Assembly (NCBI GenBank): GCA_963819785.1
Contig: CAWFXW010000016.1
Location: 62,001-126,000, forward strand
Direction: 5' to 3'
Length of the DNA stretch: 64,000 bases
Origin: Palsa-504 sp963819785
GTDB taxonomy: Bacteria; Actinomycetota; Actinomycetes; Streptosporangiales; Streptosporangiaceae
The notes under the pieces were generated by a model. That model did no database searches. It saw only the letters and a program-made list of their open reading frames with translations, and was not told where the DNA came from. Within the stretch, counting starts at the first letter, position 1, and every line of letters starts with the position of its first letter. Positions 42,437-54,970 of this stretch are shown piece by piece. The position numbers were made by a program, and so were the translations under genes.

Positions 42437-44779
42437 TCAGCCCGACGGCGCCCGGACCGGGTCCAGGAACTGCAGCCGGATCTCGGAGACGTACCGTTCG
42501 CCCGCGGCGTCGGGCACCCAGGCCCGGGCCGGGTCCGGCAGCGCCTCGGTGACGGTCAGCGGGACCTCCGTGCCGTCGCGCAAGCACGCCGAGCGGATCA
42601 TCACCGCCGCCGAGCTCACGTACAGCGGGCTGGTCAGGTCGAGATAGACCGGCTTGGTCTCGGTGCCGATCATGACGAACACCCGCTCCGGCAGCCCCAG
42701 GTCGCGCCGCCAGGCCCGGGCCGCCAGGTAGCGCTGCCGGTCCCCGGTCTCGGCGGCCAGCGGGCAGGCCCCGGCCGTGGTGCGCCAGGCCTGCCTGGCC
42801 ATCACCATGTCGCCCAGGACCAGTCGCGGGGTGCGCTCGGCCCGGCCGGTCAGCTTGAACACCTCGACGCAGAGCTCGGCCAGCGGCCGGCCGAACACCT
42901 CGGCCAGCGGCCAGCGCCGGCCGCCCGGCGCGGTCACCACCAGGTCCACGGCGCCCGGGCCGTCCCGCTCGACCCAGGCCGAGCTGACCGGCACCAGCCG
43001 GCCGGGGTCGGCGCCGGGCGCGGGCGCGAAGCCCAGCTGGGCGCCGGCCAGGTCCGCGTCCGTCATGGCCAGCCGGGACGAATGCCGGGGCCAGTCGACC
43101 GGCAGCAGCGGGACGACCTGGCCCGGCCCGAGGTCGGCGCGCAGCGCGGCGCGGAAACGCTCGGGGTCCGGGTGGAACATGGCGAGCGCCCCGCTGGTGC
43201 AGGTGGGCCAGGCAACGTGCATCTCGCCGAGTACCGCGGTGAACTGGCCGCGGTTGATCGCCTCGGCGCTTTCCGCGCACAGCTGCACGTCGGGGCTGTG
43301 CAGCCGGGCCGAGGACCAGGCGGGCCCGGCCGCGGGGAACAGCGCGGCCGCCCGCACGGGGTCCACGGCGTCCGCGGTGACCACGCGCGTCCCGGCCGGG
43401 ACGGCGTCCAGGGCGAACAGCGCGGCCCACCGCTGCGCCAGCGCCGCGGCCACCCGGTCGGCCGGGCGGTCGCCGGTACCGTAGAACAGCCCCTGGGCCA
43501 GGAACCACAGGCGGCCCAGCGGCACCCGGTCCGAGCCGACCTCGGCGGCCAGCTCGGCGTGCAGCTCGCCAAGGGCGCCTAGGTAAGCCTCGGTCATGGC
43601 GGCGGCGGCCCACCGGGCGGCCTGCAGCAGCACCGCCATCGGCCCGGCCAGGCGACGCAGCACCGGGCCGCCGATGGTCACGTTGAGGTCGCGGGAGGTG
43701 TCCTCCCAGACCACCCGCCGCCCGGCGTACATCTGCCCGGCCGCGCGGTCGGCCTGCTGCCCGGTGAGCTCTGTGAACACCGCTTCCATCCGGTCCAGCG
43801 CGGCGGTCAGCGCGTCCGGGTCGCCCGCCGCCGCGGCCACCTGGTCCCGGGCCGTGCACAGCCGGTCCAGCCCGGCCAGCGCCTGGGCCCGGATCGGCTC
43901 CTCGCCCAGCGCGCCGAGCCGCTGGCGCAGCACCTGCTCGGCGTCCAGCCGCACCGGGACGTCCAGGCCCCAGCGCAGGATCCCCTGTCCGGCCAGCCGG
44001 TCCAGCATCAGGTACACGTCGGCGGCGGCGCGCGGCCCCGGGGCGGGGCCGGCGGCCAGCTCCGCCGCGATGACGGCCGCCGGGGTCCGCCCGTCGCACG
44101 CGGCGACCAGCGCCGCTTCCGCCCTGGAAAGCCGCACCGGGGGGCGGACCGGGGCGTGCACCTCACCGTCGCTGACCCACAGGTGCGGCTGGAGGGCCGG
44201 GGCGAGCAGCTCCCTGACGCCGGGCAGGCCGGCAACCGCATCGGCATAGGCGGCCAGCGCCCAGTGCTCGATCCCGACCCGCCGCTCCCGCAGCAGCCCG
44301 CGCCCGGGCTTGGCCGCCACCACGGGCGCGTCCGGGTCGACGCTGATCCAGCACACCGGGCCGAAGAACCCGATGGTGTCGGCCTTGGCACAGTACCGCT
44401 GCCAGTACCGCGCCACCAGGCGCTCCCGCTCGCGGTGCTTTTTGGTCCGGCGGGCGGCCGGGCCGGCGGCCCTGATCGCGTCCAGCGCCTGCACCGCCGA
44501 CCGGCTCTGCCAGGTCACCGCCTCGCGGAACGCCGGATCGCTGGCGATCGCGTGCACCTGCGCGGTCCCGGCCGTCGCGGCCGTCTCGAACTCCGCGTCG
44601 AACTGCCCCGCGCCCCCCGTCCCGGCCAGGACCGCGTCCGCCGCCGCGGCGCAGCCCGGGGCCGCGAGCAGGCCGAGCCCGCGGGCGGGAAACCCGGTCG
44701 TGCGCAGCACGGCCTGCCGCCATACCAGCCACGGCGTCCCGGGCAGCGGGGCCAGGTGATCTCCCGGGATCGCGGTCAC
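42437..44779 (-). CDS. Lantibiotic dehydratase (LanB glutamylation/PEARL-type) family protein
   Basis: The 780-residue protein matches the LanB N-terminal family: WRQAVLRTTGFPARGL near residue 20, KKHRERERLVARYWQRYCAK with ADTIGFFGPVCW near 110-145 (a hallmark block), DTSRDLNVTIGGPVLRRLAG near 350 and LDLTSPLYVSSAAVMIR near the end. Such enzymes move an amino acid from aminoacyl-tRNA to a peptide: Glu transfer to Ser/Thr in lanthipeptides and thiopeptides, or amide-bond formation at a C-terminus in PEARLs. No C-terminal elimination (SpaB_C) domain or precursor peptide is seen here. GTG 44779 overlaps the thioesterase TGA (GTGA), with GGCGGAGCCCCG upstream. The substrate may be a carrier-bound NRPS-PKS intermediate; this is inference. 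Confidence 0.87.
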   Translation of the reverse strand: MTAIPGDHLAPLPGTPWLVWRQAVLRTTGFPARGLGLLAAPGCAAAADAVLAGTGGAGQFDAEFETAATAGTAQVHAIASDPAFREAVTWQSRSAVQALDAIRAAGPAARRTKKHRERERLVARYWQRYCAKADTIGFFGPVCWISVDPDAPVVAAKPGRGLLRERRVGIEHWALAAYADAVAGLPGVRELLAPALQPHLWVSDGEVHAPVRPPVRLSRAEAALVAACDGRTPAAVIAAELAAGPAPGPRAAADVYLMLDRLAGQGILRWGLDVPVRLDAEQVLRQRLGALGEEPIRAQALAGLDRLCTARDQVAAAAGDPDALTAALDRMEAVFTELTGQQADRAAGQMYAGRRVVWEDTSRDLNVTIGGPVLRRLAGPMAVLLQAARWAAAAMTEAYLGALGELHAELAAEVGSDRVPLGRLWFLAQGLFYGTGDRPADRVAAALAQRWAALFALDAVPAGTRVVTADAVDPVRAAALFPAAGPAWSSARLHSPDVQLCAESAEAINRGQFTAVLGEMHVAWPTCTSGALAMFHPDPERFRAALRADLGPGQVVPLLPVDWPRHSSRLAMTDADLAGAQLGFAPAPGADPGRLVPVSSAWVERDGPGAVDLVVTAPGGRRWPLAEVFGRPLAELCVEVFKLTGRAERTPRLVLGDMVMARQAWRTTAGACPLAAETGDRQRYLAARAWRRDLGLPERVFVMIGTETKPVYLDLTSPLYVSSAAVMIRSACLRDGTEVPLTVTEALPDPARAWVPDAAGERYVSEIRLQFLDPVRAPSG

Positions 44780-45135
44780 CGGGGCTCCGCCGCGATCAGG
44801 TCCGCGCTGACCAGCGCGGCCACCTCGCGGGCGTGGGTCTGCGGGAAGAAGTGCCCGCCCGGAAGGGTGTGCAGCGGCGGCCCGGGCTGGCGGTCCGCCC
44901 GGGCGGCGACGGCCGTGGCGATGGCTGCCGGGTCCACGCCGGGCGGCTCGGCGAACCGCTGCTCCCGCCCGGGCAGCCGCACCGGCACCACGCCCGCAGC
45001 GGGCGGAACGGCCCGCTCCCATTCCCGGAATGACAAGCCGCCGCCCCCGGCATGGGGCAAACAGAAATGCACACGATTGCATCTGGGCCCGCTGCTCAAT
45101 TCTCTGAACCAGAGAACGAGATCCGTCGCAGTCAA
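44776..45135 (-). CDS. Type II thioesterase, internally deleted
   Basis: The 119-residue frame keeps a type II thioesterase start (VHFCLPHAGGGGLSFREWER near residue 21, VVPVRLPGREQRFAEPP) and end (LPGGHFFPQTHAREVAAL with the catalytic His). About 130 residues in between, including the GHSMG nucleophile and the Asp, are missing in frame. It cannot be an active editing hydrolase. It heads the minus-strand arm of the cluster, starting at TTG 45135 with GAGGCTCGAG upstream, and its TGA overlaps the LanB-like GTG. Conservation of frame means translation of the next gene is still coupled. Confidence 0.75.
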   Translation of the reverse strand: MTATDLVLWFRELSSGPRCNRVHFCLPHAGGGGLSFREWERAVPPAAGVVPVRLPGREQRFAEPPGVDPAAIATAVAARADRQPGPPLHTLPGGHFFPQTHAREVAALVSADLIAAEPR

Positions 45136-45387
45136 CTCGAGCCTCGTGCCGTTGCTGGGTTATCCGCGCGTACGTTCCTGCCGGAAGGAACGCTTATGTG
45201 CTTATTCGTCGGCAGATCGGACCTATGACCTTTATCACCCGGAAGGCGCGCAGGTCAATCTACCGTGAGCACGCGGGCCGGCCTATCGTGTGGTGGGGAC
45301 GGGCCCTGGCGGAGCTGGCCCCGCTGCGCTAGTGTCCGGGGGGGTGCTGATGACCGGCAGGGCCGCGTTAGGCACGGAGGCACGCAG
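45136..45387. promoter_or_regulatory. Divergent promoter region of the NRPS-PKS cluster
   Basis: This 252-bp region separates the two arms of the cluster. It includes the inverted repeat CGTTCCT-gccgga-AGGAACG (45173-45192) and a relatively AT-rich patch (45190-45240), a candidate control site for both arms. GGAGGCACGCAG at 45375-45387 is the ribosome site of the plus-strand gene. No regulator gene was found beside it. Confidence 0.55.
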
Positions 45388-47082
45388 GTGACCGAGGAAA
45401 GCAGCCCTGGAACCCGGGCCGCCGGAGTCGGCCCGCAGCCGTGGCTGGTCCCGGCGTCCTACGCCCAGGAGCGGATCTGGTTCGCCAGCCAGCTTGCCCC
45501 CGAGGCGGTCTACCAGGTGGTGGACCAGTTCGAGTTGCGCTACCCGGTCGGCGCGGCCGACGTGGCCGCCGCGCTGTCGACGGTCTGCCAGCGGCACGAG
45601 ACGCTGCGTACCTCGCTGATGGTCCGGGACGGCCAGATCGTCCAGGCGGTCTGGCCGCGCATCGATCCGCCGCTGGACCGGCTGGACCTGGCTCACCTGC
45701 CCGGCCCCGCGCAGCAGGACCGGCTCGAGGAGCTGTTCGACGGCCTGGCGGGTACGCCGATCCCGCTGGACCGCGCCCCGCTGTGGCGGGCCACCCTGGT
45801 GCGGCTGGGCCCGGCGGCCTGGGCGCTGCTCCTCGTGGTGCACCACGCGGTGTTCGACGCGGCCTCGGCCGCCAACCTCAGGGCCGAGGTGACCGAGCTG
45901 TGCGCCGCGGCGGCGCAGCGACGTCCCGCGGACCTGCCCGAGCTGGCCATCCAATACGCGGACTTCGCGGTCTGGCAACGCCAGCAGCTGGCTGGTGACC
46001 GGATGGCGGAGCTGATGAGCTTCTGGCGGCGGGAGCTGGCCGGGCTGCCGGCCGGGCAGGCCCTGCCCGCTGACCTGCGCCGCCCGGCGGAGCGCAGCTT
46101 CGCCGGAGCTCACATCATCTTCGGCCTGCCCGGCACGGCGCAGGCCGCGGCCGCCCTGGCCCGGCGGCACTCCGCCACGCCGTTCATGGTGATGTTCGCC
46201 ACGTACGCGGCGTTGCTGCACCGGCTTTCGGGCGCAGCCGACATCGTGGTCGGGCTGCCGGTCGGCGGCCGGGACCGTCCCGAGCTCCAGCCGCTGATCG
46301 GCATGTTCGTCAACGTCATCGTGATCCGCCTCGACGCGGGCGGCGACCCGGCGTTCACCGAGCTGCTCGCCCGGGTGCGCCGGGCGCTGCTGGCGGCCTG
46401 GGAGCACCAGGACATGCCGTTCCAGACGCTGGCCGGGCAGTTCCCGCGCCGCGACCCAGCCGTGCCGCCGCTGTACCAGCTCAGCTTCAACTACCTCGAC
46501 GTCGGCTTCAGCCGGTCGGCGCCGGTGACCGAGGACGACATGGCGCTGGAGATCCTCGGTGAGCAGGTGCGGCTCGAGTACAACACCGCGCTGTTCACCG
46601 AGCCGACCGCCCGCCGGATCGCTGACGGCTACCGGCGGGTGCTCAGCGCGGTCCTGGAAAACCCCGGCGTCCGCCTGGCCGAGCTGCCGGTGCCCGGGCT
46701 GGCCCCGGAGCCGGACCGGCGCCAGCCGCCGGACGAGCCGCGGGAGCCGTCCGGCGGCCCCGGAACGGCCGGGCCCCGCGCGCCGTTCATAGCGCCGAGG
46801 ACGGCGGCCGAGGAACTGGTCGCGCAGGTATGGGCCGAGGTGCTCGGCACCGATCAGGCGGGGGCGGCCAGCGACTTCTTCGACCTGGGCGGGCACTCCC
46901 TGCTGGCGCTGCGGGTGATCGCCCGGCTGTGCGCGGTGACGGGAACCGAGCTGACCATCCAGTCCTTCTTCGCCGATACCACCGTCGCCGGGGTGGCCGC
47001 TGAGCTGGAGCGCCTGCTCAGCGCCGAGCTGGCCGACATGCCCGAGGACGAGGCGGCCCGCCTGGCAGCCGGGGAGGAATAG
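45388..47082 (+). CDS. NRPS C-T didomain protein without A domain
   Basis: The 564-residue protein reads a C domain (SYAQERIWFASQLAPEAVYQ; active motif VVHHAVFDAAS, with HHxxxDA instead of the common HHxxxDG; VVGLPVGGRDRPELQPLIGM) then a T domain (DFFDLGGHSLLALRVI near residue 500). No adenylation domain lies between, so the T domain must be loaded by another A domain or by the enzyme chemistry of the cluster. GTG 45388 follows CACGGAGGCACGCAG. It is intact, and the next NRPS gene begins 3 bp after its stop. Confidence 0.88.
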   Translation: MTEESSPGTRAAGVGPQPWLVPASYAQERIWFASQLAPEAVYQVVDQFELRYPVGAADVAAALSTVCQRHETLRTSLMVRDGQIVQAVWPRIDPPLDRLDLAHLPGPAQQDRLEELFDGLAGTPIPLDRAPLWRATLVRLGPAAWALLLVVHHAVFDAASAANLRAEVTELCAAAAQRRPADLPELAIQYADFAVWQRQQLAGDRMAELMSFWRRELAGLPAGQALPADLRRPAERSFAGAHIIFGLPGTAQAAAALARRHSATPFMVMFATYAALLHRLSGAADIVVGLPVGGRDRPELQPLIGMFVNVIVIRLDAGGDPAFTELLARVRRALLAAWEHQDMPFQTLAGQFPRRDPAVPPLYQLSFNYLDVGFSRSAPVTEDDMALEILGEQVRLEYNTALFTEPTARRIADGYRRVLSAVLENPGVRLAELPVPGLAPEPDRRQPPDEPREPSGGPGTAGPRAPFIAPRTAAEELVAQVWAEVLGTDQAGAASDFFDLGGHSLLALRVIARLCAVTGTELTIQSFFADTTVAGVAAELERLLSAELADMPEDEAARLAAGEE

Positions 47083-47085
47083 ACC

Positions 47086-50362
<3,277 letters not shown>

Positions 50363-50427
50363 TGACCCGGCCGCAACAGCAGACGACCTGCTGCTATGTC
50401 TGCGTCCCTTACGGCGGCGGCAGCGCC

Positions 50428-52575
50428 GTGGTGTACCAGCCGCTGGCCGACGGGCTGCCGGCCGGGCACGTGCTGTACTCGGTGGCCATCCCCGGGCACG
50501 ACGTGGGGCTGGACGAGGACGCGCTGCCTTTCGACGAGCTGGCCCGGCGCTGCATCGCGGAGATCCTGGCCCAGGTGGACGGCCCGCTGGTGCTGTACGG
50601 GCACTGCGGGGTCGGCGGCGCCCTGATCGTGGAGATGGCCCGCCGGCTGGAGGCGGCCGGGCGGCGGCTGGAGGCGGTCTACATCGGCGGGATCTTCCCG
50701 TTCGCCAGGCCCGGCGGCCTGCTGGCCCGGCTGCGCACCCGGGCCGAGGACCTGGCCAGCAACCGCAACCAGGCCACCTGGCTGAAGACCATGGGCGTCG
50801 ACATGGACGGGATCGACCCGGCCCAGGCCGACCGGATCATCTCCAACATGCGGCGCGACAGCAAAAGCGCCGAGGAGCACTTCACCGGGCTGTTCGACTC
50901 GGCGCCGCTCCCGCTGCAGGCGCCGATCATCTCCGTAGTGGGCGAGCGGGACCCGATCACCGACTACTACGCCGAACGCTACCGGGAGTGGCACTTCCTG
51001 TCCGGCCAGGTGGGCCTGGTGGTGCTGGACGAGGCCGGGCACTTCTTCCTGCGCCACCGGGCCGAGGAGCTGGTGCAGATCATCACCGGCGCCCACCGCG
51101 AGCTCACCGCCACCCCGCCGGGAACTGGCCGGCAGGCCCCGGGACCCTCGCGGCTGGCCGCGGTGACCAGCCGGGACGATGCCACTGACCCCGGGCCGCG
51201 CGCCGAGCCGAGCATGCGCCGGTTCATGCTGGTCTCGTTCGGCCAGCTGGTCTCGATCACCGGCTCGTCGCTGACCGGGTGGGCTATCCCGGTCTGGCTG
51301 TACCTGAGCACCCGCTCGCTGCTGTGGTTCGGGCTGTCCGGCGCGTCCGCGGTGATCCCGATGCTGCTCGGCACGCCGCTGGCGGGCGCGGTCGCTGACC
51401 GGTTCGACCGGCGCACGGTCATCATGGCCGCCTCCTGCGCCGCGGCCGCCGTGGAGCTGGCCTTCGCGGCCGCGCTGTGGACCGGCGGCGTCGCGATCGG
51501 CCTGGTCTACGTGCTGTTGTGGCTGCTGGCTCTGGCCGGGACCTTCCAGCGGGTGACGTTCACCGCGGCGATCCCGCAGCTCGCACCCAAACGCTACCTC
51601 GGGCACGCCAACGGGATCGCGCAGCTGGTCAACGGGGTGGCCCTGCTGTTCGTGCCGCTGCTGGCGGCCGGGCTGCTGGCCGCCATCGGACTCAAGGGCA
51701 TCCTGGGCGTCGACGTCGCCAGCTACGTCTTCGCCATCGGGGTCCTGGCCGCGACCCGTTTCCCGGACCTGATCGGCCGGCGGCGCAAGGAAACGTTCCG
51801 CGAGCAGATGCTCGGCGGCGCCCGGATCGCGGTGGCCAGGCCCGCCTTCCGGGCCATGCTGACCTTCTACAGCATCAGCAACCTCCTCTACGCGGTGCCG
51901 GTGCTGCTGGTCACCCCGCTGGTCCTGTCGTTCGGCAGCATCGGCAACGTGGGCCGGGTGGCTTTCGCCGAGGGCCTGGGCGCCCTGGCCGGCGGCGGCG
52001 CGATGGCGGTCTGGGGCGGCCCGCGGCGGCACCGCATGGTGGTCAACATCGCGGCCATCGCCGTGTCCGGGGTGTTCGTCATGCTGACCGGCCTGCGGGC
52101 CAACCTGGCCGTCGTGATGATCGGGGTGTTCGGCACCGCGGCGGCGCTGGCCCTGGCCAACGGCATCTACCTGACCATCGTCCAGGTGAAGATCCCGCAG
52201 CGCTACCTCGGCCGGCTGATCGCGCTCAACCAGGCCATCACCTGGTCGACGCTGCCCATCGGCTTCGTGGTGCTGCTGCCGCTGGCCGGGAAACTGAACC
52301 CGCTGCTGCAACGGCACGGGGCGCTGGCGGGCCCGGTCGGATCGGTGATCGGCACCGGGCCCGGCCGTGGCCTGGGCTTCGCGTTCTGCCTGTGCGGCCT
52401 GGCCATGACGGTGAACGCGCTGGCCGCGCTCGGGATCAGGCGGCTGTCCCGGCTGGACGCCGACGTGCCGGACGCGCTGCCCGATGACCTGGTGGGCGCG
52501 CAGGTCCTGGCGGCCCGGCGGGCGGACCTGCACGAACCGGTGGCCGCCCCGGGCGGTGAGGGCCGCCGTGGCTGA
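50428..52575 (+). CDS. Thioesterase-MFS transporter fusion (C-terminal part of the NRPS)
   Basis: This frame opens at about 50338 and runs intact to 52575. The alpha/beta-hydrolase thioesterase has CVPYGGGSAVVYQPLA before the first GTG, nucleophile motif LVLYGHCGVGGALIVEMA with Cys in place of Ser, an Asp in VGERDPITDYY and His in DEAGHFFLRH. A Pro/Gly-rich linker joins it near residue 260 to a full MFS-type transporter with about 12 membrane segments (first LVSFGQLVSITGSSLTGW; motif A as GAVADRFDRRTVI). It should release and export the product from one chain. The first in-frame GTG (50428) is probably internal; the natural start is that of the NRPS at 47086. Confidence 0.85.
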   Translation: MVYQPLADGLPAGHVLYSVAIPGHDVGLDEDALPFDELARRCIAEILAQVDGPLVLYGHCGVGGALIVEMARRLEAAGRRLEAVYIGGIFPFARPGGLLARLRTRAEDLASNRNQATWLKTMGVDMDGIDPAQADRIISNMRRDSKSAEEHFTGLFDSAPLPLQAPIISVVGERDPITDYYAERYREWHFLSGQVGLVVLDEAGHFFLRHRAEELVQIITGAHRELTATPPGTGRQAPGPSRLAAVTSRDDATDPGPRAEPSMRRFMLVSFGQLVSITGSSLTGWAIPVWLYLSTRSLLWFGLSGASAVIPMLLGTPLAGAVADRFDRRTVIMAASCAAAAVELAFAAALWTGGVAIGLVYVLLWLLALAGTFQRVTFTAAIPQLAPKRYLGHANGIAQLVNGVALLFVPLLAAGLLAAIGLKGILGVDVASYVFAIGVLAATRFPDLIGRRRKETFREQMLGGARIAVARPAFRAMLTFYSISNLLYAVPVLLVTPLVLSFGSIGNVGRVAFAEGLGALAGGGAMAVWGGPRRHRMVVNIAAIAVSGVFVMLTGLRANLAVVMIGVFGTAAALALANGIYLTIVQVKIPQRYLGRLIALNQAITWSTLPIGFVVLLPLAGKLNPLLQRHGALAGPVGSVIGTGPGRGLGFAFCLCGLAMTVNALAALGIRRLSRLDADVPDALPDDLVGAQVLAARRADLHEPVAAPGGEGRRG

Positions 52576-54957
52576 GCCCGTGACCCGGCTTCCGCGCTGG
52601 TCCGCCGATCAGGGCCGTGAGCCGCAGGCGCCGGTGACCGCCGACCTGCCCGTCGGCGCGGGCGAGCCCGAGCTGCTCGCCGCCTTCATCCGGGTGCTCG
52701 CCCTGCTCACCGGCGAGGACGACCTGCTCATCGGCTACCGGGCCGAGGCTGGCGCACCGCTGGCCGCGCTGCGGGTCACCCTGCCCGGCGGTTCCTGGCG
52801 CGACCTGATCGCCGCGGCCAGCCAGGCGGCTCAGACGGCCAGGGCAGCCAGCCAGGCGGCCCGGCCGTCTAGCGCCGGACCGTCCGGGATGGCGTTCGAC
52901 GTCGGCTTCGGCCCCGGCCTGGCGCCCGGCCCGGAGCCCAGCGCGGGCTCGGCCCCCGGCGCGGGCCTCGCGCTGGCGCTCAGCCGTACCGGGCCGCGGG
53001 CCGCCGTCTGCTGCCGCGGCGGGGAGTTCGACGCCGCTTACGCGGCCAGGTTTGCCGGCTACCTGCGGACGGCCCTGGCCACGGTGGCCGCCCGGCCTGC
53101 CGCGCCGTACTCGGAAACCGACCTGATGTCTCCCGGGGAACGGGACCTTCTGCTCCGCCGCGGAACAGGCCCGCGCCGCCCGCTGCCACCCGGGTTCGTG
53201 CCCGCGCTGGTCGAGCAGCAGGCCCGGGCGAACCCCGAGGCCATCGCGGCGGTGTACCAGGGCGAGTGGTGGACCTACGACCGGGTGAACCGGGCCGCGA
53301 ACCAGATCGCGCACGGCCTGCTGGCCGACGGGCTCCGCCCGGAAGACGTGGTGGGCGTGGCCACCCAGCGCCACCTGGGCTGGCTGGCCGCGGTGCTCGG
53401 CGTGCTCAAGGCCGGCGGCGCCTACCTGCCGGTGGAACCGGAGCTCCCGGCCGCCCGGGTGGCCGATCTGGTGACGCGGAGCCGGTGCCGCTTCCTGCTC
53501 ACCGAGCCAGGCGCCCCGCCGCCGGCCGGACCCTGTGCACCCGCCCGGTCGCTGACCTGCTCCGCGCGAACCATGATGACGCCAACCCCGGGCTGGTGAT
53601 TCACCCTGGCCAGCTCGCCTACGTCTATTTCACCTCCGGCTCGACCGGGATGCCCAAGGGCGCCATGTGCGAGCACCTCGGCCTGCTCAACCACGTATGC
53701 GCCAAGGTGGACGACCTGGCCATCGGCTCATCCGATGTGGTGGTGCAGAACGCGCGCCAGTCCTTCGACATCTCGCTATGGCAGCTGATCGCGCCGCTCA
53801 CCGTGGGCGGCCGCACGCTCATCGTGCCCGCGGAGACGATCATGGACACGGCCCGCTTCGCCGGTGCGATCGCGGCGGGCGGGGCCACCATCCTCCAGGT
53901 GGTGCCGTCCTACCTGGACATCCTGCTCCGTCACTGGGAGCAGTACCCGGGCAGGCTGGGCGCGCTGCGGTACGTGTCGGTGACCGGCGAGGCGATCCCC
54001 CGCGCACTGGCGCAGCGATGGTTCGCCCGCTGCCCGGGCATCCCGCTGGTCAACGCGTATGGCGCTACCGAGGCCTGCGACGACGCCACGCACGAGGTGC
54101 TGCCCGCGCTCCCGCCCGGGGACCTGGTGCCGGTCGGCCGCCCGCTCGGCAACGTGACCGTCTACGTGCTCGGCCCGGACGCCACGTTGCGCCCGCTCGG
54201 CACACCCGGCGAGATCGCCTTCGCCGGCATCTGCGTCGGCCGCGGGTACGCGGGCGACCCGGGCCGCACCGCCGAGGTGTTCACCCCCGACCCGTTCCGT
54301 CCCGGCGCGCGGATGTACCGTACCGGCGACTTCGGCCGCTGGCTGCCCGGTGGGTCACTGGAATACCATGGCCGCCGGGACGAGCAGGTCAAGGTGCACG
54401 GGGTGCGCATCGAACTCGGCGAGGTGCAGGGGCGGGTGCTGGACTGCCCGCTGGTGCAGGCGGCGGCCGTGATCGCCGTCCCGCAGGCCGGCTCGGGGCA
54501 GGAACTGGTGGCCTTCTACGTCTCCGCCGACGGCCTGGGACCCGAGCGGTTGCGCGAGCACCTAGCCGGAACGCTACCGGCCGCGGTGGTGCCCGCCCGG
54601 CTGCACCGGCTCGAGGCGCTGCCGCTCACCGCCAACGGCAAGGTGGACAGGCGCGGCCTGGCCGCCCTGGCCAGTCAGCCGCCGCCGGGTGCCGGGTCCC
54701 GCGGCTCGCGTCCCGGCACGTCCACCGAGCGGTCCATCGCCGCCGCGTGGGCCCAGGCACTGGACGTGCCCGAAGACGCCATCGGCCGCGAGGACGACTT
54801 CTTCGGCCTGGGCGGCAGCTCACTGTCCGCCCTGCACGTGGTGACCAGCCTGAACGGATTGGTCTCGCTGAACGACCTGCTCGATCACCCGGTGCTGTCC
54901 GCGCTGGCCCAGGCCGTCGACGGGGCCGGCGGCCCGACCGGAGGAATCCGCGGATGA
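52568..54957 (+). pseudogene. NRPS partial-C-A-T protein, one frameshift
   Basis: GTG 52568 overlaps the end of the transporter frame by 8 bp. About 190 N-terminal residues look like only the C-terminal lobe of a C domain (LLAAFIRVLALLTGEDDLLIGY; no HHxxxDG). The A domain begins FVPALVEQQARANPEAIAAV; a one-base loss near 53529 shifts the frame, which resumes with VYFTSGSTGMPKGAMCEH, SFDISLWQLIAPLTVGG, NAYGATEACDD, YRTGDFGRWLPGG and TANGKVDRRGLA, then a T domain DFFGLGGSSLSALHVV. The pocket code reads D-I-W-Q-S-T-A-D-D-K; the two Asp suggest a cationic side chain, not proven. It immediately precedes the oxygenase gene, a pairing seen for tailoring of T-bound amino acids. Confidence 0.8.
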
Positions 54958-54970
54958 CCGAGGCAGGGCC

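Noticed and set aside
40160..43582. 1140-codon plus-strand open frame opposite the NRPS and LanB-like genes
   Set aside because: High GC content keeps antisense frames open; the composition is His/Arg/Gly/Gln-rich with no motifs.
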